Positions 54,924 to 64,000 of a stretch of DNA of 64,000 nucleotides are shown piece by piece. Under the pieces are notes generated by a model, which did not search any database, was not told the DNA's origin, and saw only the letters and a list, made by a program, of their open reading frames with translations. Origin of the DNA: Bretschneidera sinensis (lineage: Eukaryota > Streptophyta > Magnoliopsida > Brassicales > Akaniaceae); NCBI GenBank assembly GCA_023935145.1, contig CM043701.1:73036817-73100816 (forward strand), in the 5' to 3' direction. The first letter of the stretch is position 1; the number at the start of each line of letters is the position of its first letter. Position numbers and translations under genes: made by a program.

Positions 54924-57900
54924 CGCCTCACATGGTCTTTCTGGTAATATGATCTCAGATAAAGGTTTTCACTATTCTCACCTGCCCCCTGTATTTATTA
55001 TCTCTCTGGATCTCCAAATCTTTAACCAGATTCAACCACAAATCCTTCACTTTACCAGGCTCTAGTTCATTTAGTAGTACTTGTGCACAGCCAATAAACT
55101 CAGATGTCTGAACACCCTCATTATCATAAATTCTTACCACCAAGTGTTGAGTAGATGCATCTTCAACAATAAATTCAAAGTGTTCATTCCAGATGGGATT
55201 CAACTCATTGTTCTGAAGGGAAAAGAAAATTAGAGAAATTCCATTTAACCTAGTGGAGAAAAAAAAAACAACAGAAACAGATAAAGAATAGGACAACTTA
55301 CAATAGTTTTACTGGTTTTCATCCTATCAGGTAAAGGCCGTATAAATAATACAGCAAAGGGATCTGATTTTCCAATTATGTCTTTATTTGTCAAGTCCTT
55401 CGCTTGTACAAGCTTCACCTCCAATGTTCCAACAGGTTTTAACTCCAGATCACTGAAAAGGGAAAGACAATAGCTTCTTTCCGTGAGAGCTACATAAGAA
55501 ATCCTAGCATATACCAATTAGCAGCCATTACTGCCCCTCCCCTCCATCCCGCTCTTTAGCTGTTCAGAGGGAGACACCAACACTGACAAGCTCAACTAAG
55601 TCATATATGTATACCCCTCTCTATTGGACATTCATGGCAGAACAACAACAATGTTTACATCTACTGTTGAGAACACATCCTTCACCATTTACATACCTAT
55701 AATCCCCGGGCAAAATGGGAACAACTTTCCTAACAGGCCATGTGATAGAGTCTTCAACAGCATCCCGTATTGTCTCCTGTACAGGTGAAATAATCCATTA
55801 CTGCAACATAATCCAATAAACATACAAGCTGATAGCACTAAAAATGTAAAACATTGTGGATCCCACTATCAAGGAAAGCACCAGACAGTAAAACACTCAT
55901 TTAGTTGCACCCTAACAATACAAAAGCATAGTAAACCAAGCTAAGCCTTTTCCCACCTGCATCGGGCCAGCTACATGGCTCTTTCTATGCCATTCCGTTC
56001 AATTGAGGGCCATTACATGCATACAAATATTAAAACAGATAAACTCATTTGTTGCATTATTTCCAAATAACCTATGAATTTATTCCGGTTTTAGAAATAA
56101 CCTAAAACAAAAATCTTTTGAAGCCATGATGCTTTCATTCAAAGCATATAAGGATGACTACCAATTTGCTAACCAACTTTAGTGTGAAACTAATGTTTAC
56201 AACCTCAGTTCTAAGAAAGTCCACTCTAGAAAATGTTTATCTGACACAACACTAAGATAGACACAGAATTGGATTCTGCGGACATCAAATCATAAACAGG
56301 AACTTAATCCAAATAAATGAGCTAATTCTCTGCCAGAGAAACCAAAGTTCAAAATCTTGTAAACTGTTCGTGATACTTCACTTATGTTGCTTTATATTAA
56401 CAATAGTTAATTCCAATTCTCCCATCAAACTTTACCCAGCCATTAAATTAAATACTTAAGTACCAAGAAACATCGATATGAAACAATGTCTTTCTTAGCT
56501 GGCTAATCCAAGTGATTCCCCAAGCCAAAGAACCCGTATCTATTAGACTTTCCAAATCAGAACAATGCAGTTCAGCTCTTTCCGTGAATTTACTACATGC
56601 AAGCCCCAACAAATCTTCTCATCCTTATGGTACAGCACAAACCTGTTACAGAAACTTCCAAACGCAGCGAACAACACCAAAACCACCCCTTCCAATGTTT
56701 CAGTCTTTGTGGAGATTGTAAAAGCAATTTATAGGTATGGACTTCAACAATATTTAAGAACTTTAAGGTTTGGTGTCTATATTTCCAAGGTGAAAATTAA
56801 AGCTGGAAGACTCTCCCAAGGAAATTAAACAAATATCACATGTAAAATTATTCTTTGCAACTTCATGAACATGAATACTTAAATGCACAGTACTCAAACA
56901 TAATTTTTCAAATAATCGTGCACCAGTGAAGGATAAACAAAAGAAACAAAGGAGGGAAGCCACACAAACCTTAATAGCATCAAAAATTCCAGGAAGTGAT
57001 GATATGTCACCGCCAACAACTTTAAGTGTGAAATCCAACTTCTTCTGCAAGCCAAATATGATATTTTCACTTAATCAGAAGATTTTTTTTTTTTTTTTTT
57101 TTGGGTACACATATCTGCATGTATATTTTGAGCAAAGTAGTTAAAAGCACAAGTAGCACTAAGACGCCAAGCGTATTTGGAGCCTAAGCACAAGGTTCAG
57201 TGCAAAGGCGCAGTGCACTTGAGGAAGATAGTTATTAAAAGCGCAAGTAGCACTAAGGTGCCAAGCGTACTTGGAGCCTAAGCGCAAGGTTCAGTGCAAA
57301 GGCGTGCACTTGAGGAAGATAGATGCACATCTACTAAGAATGTGTCATGTGTGCACATCTACGAAGAGCGTGTTCATTCTTGTCTATTTGTAATTTATGA
57401 AATCACATTAGCTAAGTAAGTTTATGCGAATATGTTGATTGCATATATTCAAGAAAATTGTTTTTTGAGTAATGAAGAAGAAATTGAAGGGTCCATCATT
57501 TAAAAAGAAAAAGATTTCATTTCACAAGTGTGTAATAGTAATAGGTAGACAATTTTCTAAATAGGGCTGCAAAAACATTAGAAAGAAAGTTAAGAGAGAT
57601 GAGTTGAGAAGGAAGAAAGGAAAAAGAGTAGATAAGAGAAGGGGCAGAGAGAGAGAGAGAAGACATAAGAGAAGAGAAGAAGAGATGGGAAAAAGAAGAA
57701 GAAAACAGAGTAAAGATGGAGAAGAAGAGAAGAAGGGAGCAAACAAATAAAAACTAAGGGATTAAACAAGAGAAAGAGAGAGGGAGGGGGGAAGAAGACA
57801 AAGGTAGAGAGACTAAATAAACCTGGTATTCTTGTCTTGTTTAGAGAGAGGTACAGATCAGTGGGTTTGGACCATTTGGTAGGTCTTTGATTCTCAAGAC

Positions 57901-60900
57901 AGATACTTGTATGTGATACACCCACATCGAGAACCACACCCATGCAAAATTAACAACTCAAAGTACATTTGATGAATTTTTAAAATAAAAAAAGGAACTG
58001 TCTCAGATGGGCTTTCTTTGCACCTTGCACCAGGCCAAATGGCACGCATCTGATGCACATCGCATCGCTTGAGGCTAGGCGCTAGGTCTAGGGCCAGGGC
58101 AGTCTCTGAGATTAGACATCAGGCTGCTCTTTGCGCTTTGACAACCATGATTGTGTTTTGTTTGTGTGTGTTTGAGAGAGAGAGAGAGCAACATGGACCT
58201 GATATAGGCCTGTAAAACATTATATTCAGGCTGATAGTCTTATTTCTTAACTCACTTCTGTATTCACAAACACAAACTTGGGCAGAATCTGAACTCTGCC
58301 TCATTTACTAACTAGAATTTCAGGCTCCATGATGTTAACATTCTTAGCAATTTGATTTTAGAAACTGTAACTTTCCCCCAAATCCCCCCTCCCCCCCACC
58401 CAAAAAAAAGGAAAGGAAAAAATGAAAAAATAAAAACAAGAGAAAATATCTTATTAAAAAGTGCCAGACAAATTAAGATCTGTATGCGCCTGTGATTGGA
58501 TGAATGTGTATAACATCCAAAAACAATCACGCAAAAGCAACTTAACATCAGAATTGGAATTTTTCTTGCCATATGATCAGATACTAGCATTTGGGTAAAC
58601 ATGTATCCATTGACAGGATACCAACTTGTTTTCATCATAAAGCATGACCATTTCTATGGACATGCATGTGCAAATATTTGTGTACTTTATATGTCACTCA
58701 AATCTCTCTTTCTATCTGCATAACTTCCAATATTTTACAAGGATTTATCAACCAAAAAAATCCAATATTTTACAAGGCAAACTTCCAAATCTTTGAAAGA
58801 GATACTACACCTTTTCTCTCAGAGAATAGCAAATAGCTCCAAAGCAAGGAAACTCATCAACTAGTGGATTAAAGATCAACCTGAAAACCCCAGTGAATCC
58901 AATATTTTTCACCTAAACACAAGATCAAAACAACTAAACATCAAGTGATGTCAATCTGTAGCAAGAACCCAATAACTTAATGTACTATTGTTGTTTACAG
59001 AGAGTGTCAGCAATACAAAGAACAAAAGTAAAAATGAAATGACTGCTCCTTGGATAAATATGCAAGAGGGGATAAAAGGGGAGAGAAAATTACAGAAAAC
59101 AGCAGCTATCTGATCCTTATTCAAACAACCAAAGAAATAAGCATACAGAATTTAAGCTTTATGAGTTCCATTCACATATACTTTCGAAATTTAAACTCTG
59201 AATAATGTTGTTGAGACAACCAATGATGGTGCTAGTAGGGGCTCTGGGGGGTATGACTCCCCTGGCTTCTTCAATGTCTTTTTATAGTACTTAGATTTTC
59301 TTTTGATAGCTCAAGTTGTCAAGCTGCCCCTACTTAAAGTTTTCAGTTTTATCATAACCCTTTTGTCAAAATCGTTATTTTAGTATTAACCTTTATAAGA
59401 TTATGACTTCTGTTATTAAAGAAGGGAATGCCTTGTTTAATGTCTGTCTATAGTATGTAATTATATTTATTTTCATTATAATCTTCCATAAATTATGTAG
59501 TTTTTAATAAATTAAAATTACTATAATTCTTATATTTAACAAAACATGGAAAATCTTACATAGCAAGTAGAAAATTTTTGTTATTCTAACATTACTGAAA
59601 GTTTGCATCAATTTTTTTTTTTACTGAAAGTTGATAATAGAAAATAATATGAAACTTTTTTAACCATCTAAGAAAGTACACTCTTACGTGGAAATTCAGG
59701 AGAAAAGACTTTGTCACAAAATATGAAACACTGAAATATATTAATACGAACTCACAGACATTTATACCACCGACCACCCCTTAACAATTCTTTCTGGCTC
59801 CATCACTGGAGAAAATAATGCATACAGTTGCCACAAAAGGTGCCCAATGCCCATTTTAAAAGGAGAGTTGACTAAATAGACTACTGCCTTTCTTTTAATG
59901 ATTGAACTAGAGGAAAACTATCCACGACATTATCTCAAAACTCCACAGGTCTGCAAGTTCACCATTCAAAAATGCTATGAATTGTGATGGCTCTAACGCA
60001 TAATATAGCAGGTAAAGTTCTAAGCCAAGGTAATAAACTACAGGTTTGCAGTGCTTCAGTAGGACTGGCAAAGCAGAATGTTGACAGCAGTAGTATGGAG
60101 ATCAATTCTCAAATATAAAGATAACAAGGATGCTGCACTTTAATCTCAATCAACAATCTATGGAATATCTTGGGCAATATAACAGCATCCTATCAAGTAA
60201 TAATGAACAGAATCAAAGAGGCATTTCCGCTGTTGATTACCTGTACAGGCAGTGCTACACCTAGTCTGGTCTTGATATCAAGTATTATACTTGGATTCCC
60301 ATCCCATTGCATTTCCAACTCCATGGTAACTCCACTTTCTCCATTTTCAATTATAGAAACTCCTAAAGAATAATCATTTGCAAAAACATGGTCACTATTA
60401 ACAAGCACCAATTTGTAAAACCTTCACCATAAAAGTTCCTTGGGCTACATGACTCTGACAAGAAATATTAGGACATATTGCAACCATGAGGAGACCCATG
60501 TTGAACTGCAATTTTTGCTGACAGCAATGCAACTAAAATTGATAAAAGCATTCGAGGAACAAGCTAAGAAATTAGCTCACATACACGATTATTAAAGCTT
60601 ACATGGGTTTGTTTAATAAAAACCAAACTAGCAATCTTATAAGCCTACCACAAGTACAACCAATCAACACACATTTTGTGAAAAATCATATACCTAGTTA
60701 TTTAATTGCAAAATGGATATTGGCCAAATGCATGAATTAATAGAGCGTTTAGAAAGCCAAAAGAATGTGGAATTCAATTCAATTGAACTACATTTGGCTA
60801 ATTTCTATTCTTGCTATATCGTAGAATTCGATTCATTTCTTATTTTTATTTTTTTAAAAAGTGGGTTTCCATCAATCCAAAAATTGGTCGGATTAACAGT

Positions 60901-61898
60901 TGACTGGAACTAGAACTGAATTAAATTCAAGCACCTCATCAATTGTAAAATGAGTAATGTGGAAAGAAGAAATAGAGTGAAATCACTTCCTATTCAATTC
61001 TAAACAAGAAAATCAATTGAATTCTATTAATTTGGTGCTGTTTCAAACATGCGAAATGAACTGTAAATTGATTTGAACTGAATTCTATTAGTAAATTTGA
61101 ATTGAATTCCATCGCGGTTTAAACGGACTCTGAACATTAAAAAATAAAAATAAAAAAGTAGTAACATAGAAAATAATGGAAAACCCACAGCCAAATAGAA
61201 CCTACAAAGAGAACGAAGAAAACTAACCTGTGAATTGTGGTGGAACAGTACCAAGAGTAAACTTGGAGAATTTAAGAGACGACAATACAACGGGTCTGTA
61301 TTGTTCAAGTATGGGCTCAAGTGAAGTCTTTATACTCTCAGACGCTGCCTACAAACGCCATAAATTAGTTTTTTTTATTTTTATAAAAAAAAAACCTTTT
61401 TACTCAACTAATTACAATTAAAACCCATAAATGTGATTTATATGCTATTTTGGGTAAAAAGCTACCTCATTAACATAGGGCCAGATCTTTGTTAGATGAA
61501 GATTAAGCCAAGTCAACTGAAGTAAACAAAAACAATAAAATCAGTCCCTTACACATATAGATATACTCCTATGTATGTGTGAAAGAGAAAATGGGGACTC
61601 AACTTCTGGCGCTGGGAGAAGACGACCCAAGAAGGATAATACTCAGGCGGTAAAAGCTTCCTCGAATCCTCGACCGTCATCCTCGCAAAAGCAGCAATAG
61701 TTGTTGCCTGAAAACAAAAACACGAAAACAATCAGAAACGAAATGGAACTTCTATTAGCATTAATTTTAAATTTAAAAAAAAAAATAACTCACAAGTTCA
61801 GAGCGAAGCTTTGATCGGGCATTCTCGGACCGGACAAAGCCAACAATGATAGCCAGCACGACAGCCAGCCCGAACACCAGGCCGAGAAAGAATGCCAT
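51648..61898 (-). CDS. SYT5: plant extended synaptotagmin, SYT4/SYT5 type (13 exons, 566 aa)
   Basis: Exons in coding order: 61898-61794, 61707-61603, 61516-61466, 61348-61228, 60362-60241, 58912-58811, 57044-56970, 55776-55697, 55452-55302, 55212-54982, 54057-53761, 53487-53374, 51794-51648. They total 1,701 nt in continuous frame; all introns but one are GT-AG. Residues 1-22 form an N-terminal membrane anchor. About 65-250 is the SMP lipid-transfer domain (PSWVVFSQRQK, LEMQWDGNPSI, LKVVGGDIS). C2A is about 257-360 (DIIGKSDPFAV) and C2B about 440-545 (DLMGKADPY, VWDHDTFGKDYMG, with Ca-ligand aspartates). Such proteins tether ER to plasma membrane or other membranes and move or bind lipids. 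An in-frame TAG at 61,905-61,907 and a good context (GAAATGG) fix the start. SYT4 and SYT5 cannot be separated here. Exon 2 has no GT donor (TTGAGT follows AAG). Confidence 0.92.
51795..53373 (-). other. last intron of the synaptotagmin gene
   Basis: It is 1,579 bp with donor GTAAAG and acceptor TTTGCAG. It is long mainly because of the LTR-like insert at about 52,110-53,060. Confidence 0.85.
52110..53060 (+). mobile_element. LTR-like insert (probable solo LTR) in the last intron
   Basis: It contains a GC-rich array of GCCGCGGC/GGCGCC motifs (52,265-52,430), TATATAAA at 52,583-52,590, and a transcribed-leader-like stretch. The latter includes GGACGTAGGCTATTGCCGAA, typical of copia LTR R/U5 regions. 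A start TGTTAAAACC at 52,116 and an end TCTCAACA at 53,053 are possible, but the flanking 5-mers do not match, so the limits are uncertain. Confidence 0.5.
54182..54419 (+). mobile_element. probable solo LTR in the intron between exons 10 and 11
   Basis: TGTTAACG to TTCTAACA is 238 bp, with a TATATATAG box near 54,323 and a pyrimidine-rich end. The flanking GAAAT (54,177-54,181) and TAAAT (54,420-54,424) agree at four of five bases. It resembles a small copia LTR. Confidence 0.6.
54713..54890. repeat. tandem duplication of about 86 bp in an intron
   Basis: GACAAAATTTCTCCATGAAC starts the first copy and a near-identical unit follows at about 54,799. The two copies differ by small indels and the length of GT runs. 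A (GA)n run at 54,897-54,922 lies beside it. Confidence 0.9.
57137..58145. mobile_element. possible non-autonomous DNA transposon in the intron between exons 6 and 7
   Basis: The left end, TAGTTAAAAGCACAAGTAGC, and the inverse of the right end, TGGTTGTCAAAGCGCAAAGA, are similar. Both ends carry GC-rich AGGCGC/GCGCTAGG motifs common in plant non-autonomous hAT-like elements. A 92-bp tandem duplication (57,141-57,231 and 57,235-57,322) lies at the left. No target duplication was confirmed. Confidence 0.35.
57590..57810 (+). repeat. purine-rich tract (AG-rich plus strand) in an intron
   Basis: About 220 bp are almost entirely A and G on the plus strand, with GAGAGA and GAAGAAGAGA runs. In the transcript this is a long polypyrimidine stretch. 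Confidence 0.85.
59221..59808. mobile_element. hAT-like non-autonomous element in the intron between exons 5 and 6
   Basis: The ends CAATGATGGTGCTAG and CTGGCTCCATCACTG are imperfect inverted repeats of the type CAGTGATGGAGCCAG. They are followed inside by G-rich/C-rich blocks (GGGGCTCTGGGGGG; ACCACCCC). The flanking 8-mers GAGACAAC (59,213-59,220) and GAGAAAAT (59,809-59,816) match at six of eight, as expected for hAT insertions. There is no ORF. Confidence 0.7.
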
Positions 61899-64000
61899 TT
61901 CTCGCTAGATCTTTGGGGAACAAATACACAGATAAGAGTGATAAACTTGGTATTTTGTTGGGGAACAAAATGATTTAAGTTAGTGCGTGCTGAGTTTAAT
62001 GCTTTGATTCTGCAATAAAACAGTGATTAATGATGAGATAAAGAAATACTTCGGAGGGAAGAAATCTGGTGTGAGCGTCCGTTTTAGTCAAGAAAGCAAA
62101 GGAAAAGGTCGATGCCGACATAAAGACCATTTCGGTGCGGGCATGGCTTTAGCATTCAGGAAAAAGATTGTCATATTATATGCACTGGCCAATCATTATG
62201 CGCCACATCAGCTCTCAGTTGTTGGGTAGTACTCATTTTCATGGTTTATAACTTTTCATGGTAGCGTACAAAAGTCAGGGCTGGAGGCTGCAGCTCAGGC
62301 TATGAGTAACAAAGGCAAGATTTTTATATATTTAAAATATTGTTTTTACAAAATGCCCCACGAAGCAAAACTTAATCCATAATATCTATACGGCTTCCCA
62401 ATCACACCCCTCAACATTTCAAGAAACAATCGAGAAAGTTAAATGGGGAATGGTAAAGCCTAATTTCTCTGGTTCCCTCGATTCCATTTGATAAAATTCA
62501 TTCATCATAACTTCTTTTTCACTCGGAATGGTTAAGCCTCATTTCACACCTACATCCCACCATCTTTCTACATTTTTCCAGGCCTTCTCACATGTCTCCC
62601 AGAATCAGCTATCTTTACCCTTCTTTTTAGAAGTGAGAAAGACACCATCCAGTTATATTTATATATAATATTTTCTACTAATTGTTATTGTATGATTTAT
62701 ATTATGTTTAAAATTTAAAAGAGGTATGGAAAATTGAGGTAACCTTTGTAAACGGTACATAGTAACTCTATAAGGATATTATCAAAGCATAAATTATTAA
62801 GACCAAAGTAAATAATTTTAAATGACAAAATTACGCTAACATTTTAGACAATAAAGGATACTTTATAATGCTATGCTATTAATGGGAATCTCCTCTTATA
62901 TTGGCTTATGACTTTCATCATTTTAGAAGTTTTTAATTGGAAAATTTCTGGATTATTTCTTGGAGTAGAGCTTTAACTGTTGAGTTTTTCTTCAAGTATA
63001 CTTTTAAAAATAACATTTAGCTTTGATACTTTCATCGACCACAAAATTTGAATTTGTGACCAAGCGTAAAGGGAAAGAAAAGGCTAAGGACTCCATTGAT
63101 GCTGGTATAGCCCTTGGGTACGATCATGTAAAAGTATGCATGCCTTTCATAATTCATTCTCCATAACTCTTTTAACAAATGATTTCAATCTATGAGGGGC
63201 TTACTGAGATTTTTCATGATTTAAAGAAGGAAAATCTATTTGGATTATGGAGTATCTTTTATTGCCTTAAATGTGAGGGTAATTTTGTCAATTAAAATAT
63301 TTGTTCTAACCTTGACCCTTTTTGCTTGAGTAGTAAAGTAGTATTACTTCGTATAGTTTCTTCGACTTTCTTTGTTAAGTGCACAGTATAATATGAACAG
63401 AGTAGCAAGACAATGTTTGGTTTTTTTATTTAAATTAATTTAAATGAAGTTTATTTTTTAAAATTTATTAAAAATTTAATCAAAACAAATCGATTTATTA
63501 ATTAATATTTTAATTATTATTTAATAAAATTTAAGAAAATGTTTTAGTTCTTAGTTTTTTTGTTATATAATTTCTACATGCCTACCTGCCTAAGTTATTA
63601 GATTCTTGAAGTACTTACGTTGTTTACAAAATTGTTCTCACCTAGTGGTGTCAAACACTCAAACATATCAATAATTAGGGTCAATATTGACCCGAAAGAA
63701 AAATATGCATACTTACAAGTTTTTTTTTTTTTTTTTTAATCAAAATTTAGTTTGCACTTGCCCCCACTCATGTTATGGTAACTCCATCCATGTGTATTAT
63801 TGGGAGTAGGATTTCTACATCAACTCTTTTCACCGTTTGAAGAAAGTTACTATTCTTAAGATAGCTTTACAGAAGTGTTTTGGTAAATATTATTTTTGTT
63901 CTTATAATTTCTTGCAATGTTATTCTTTCTAATAAAGTTTTTCGCACATTTTCTTATTTATAATTTGTTTTATCAATTTCATATTCTTGCATACGACAAT
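61899..64000. other. upstream region of the synaptotagmin gene
   Basis: The first 100-300 bp should hold the 5' UTR and promoter, but no convincing TATA box was fixed. The rest is AT-rich with poly-T (63,720-63,737) and no recognisable domain. A 68-codon open stretch at 62,023-62,229 looks like chance. Confidence 0.6.

Noticed and set aside
57522..57943. Serine/leucine-rich minus-strand frames in the purine tract
   Set aside because: Low-complexity translation of an AG-rich intron segment.
62023..62229. 68-codon frame upstream of the synaptotagmin gene
   Set aside because: No recognisable domain, no splice context and AT-rich surroundings; most likely chance.

Overview
The window is plant nuclear DNA, most likely from an angiosperm and probably a eudicot. 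Three things point this way: the density of Ty1/copia and Ty3/gypsy LTR retrotransposons, the lineages involved (SIRE/Maximus-like, Tekay/Del-like and Athila-like), and a 13-exon plant extended-synaptotagmin gene with ordinary GT-AG introns. No bacterial or organellar operon, rRNA, tRNA or CRISPR array was seen.

Positions 1-18,503 hold a decayed Tekay/Del-type gypsy element (G, plus strand). Its 5' part lies beyond the left edge. Its 3' LTR (4,510-18,503) is split by a complete SIRE/Maximus-like copia element (A, 6,303-18,085). A carries gag, protease, integrase, RT and RNase H remnants, a 765-bp segment present three times in tandem, and a third, env-position ORF. G abuts a copia RNase H fragment (18,511-18,780).

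Positions 18,849-44,715 are a three-deep nest of Athila-like gypsy elements. B (minus strand, 18,849-44,715) contains C (plus strand, 25,880-43,149, target duplication TACCC). C's 3' LTR contains D (minus strand, 36,573-42,262, target duplication CCATG). B lost RNase H and most of integrase through one internal deletion. C has gag, protease, RT, RNase H, integrase and an env-position ORF, all broken by stops and frameshifts. D is the youngest (LTRs about 98% identical by hand count). It is non-autonomous: one intact 534-codon ORF runs from a gag zinc knuckle into a truncated RT.

Positions 44,716-50,085 hold a tandemly repeated non-coding unit carrying LINE reverse-transcriptase fragments. After it come AT-rich microsatellites and a foldback (MITE-like) element at 50,300-50,671.

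Positions 51,648-61,898 (minus strand) hold the one conventional host gene. It encodes a 566-residue SYT4/SYT5-type synaptotagmin (membrane anchor, SMP lipid-transfer domain, two C2 domains). All 13 exons could be assembled by hand. The only flaw is the exon 2 donor, which lacks the G needed for a GT site. Its introns hold several insertions: a GC-motif LTR-like insert, a probable solo LTR and hAT-like elements. The last 2.1 kb is AT-rich upstream DNA with no recognisable gene.

Three cross-element patterns stand out. Each LTR family has its own short motif array just upstream of a TATA box. The copia element repeats this array-plus-TATA arrangement internally, in front of its third ORF. The three Athila-like elements each carry an extra polypurine-tract-like copy about 1.0-1.3 kb inside the real one.
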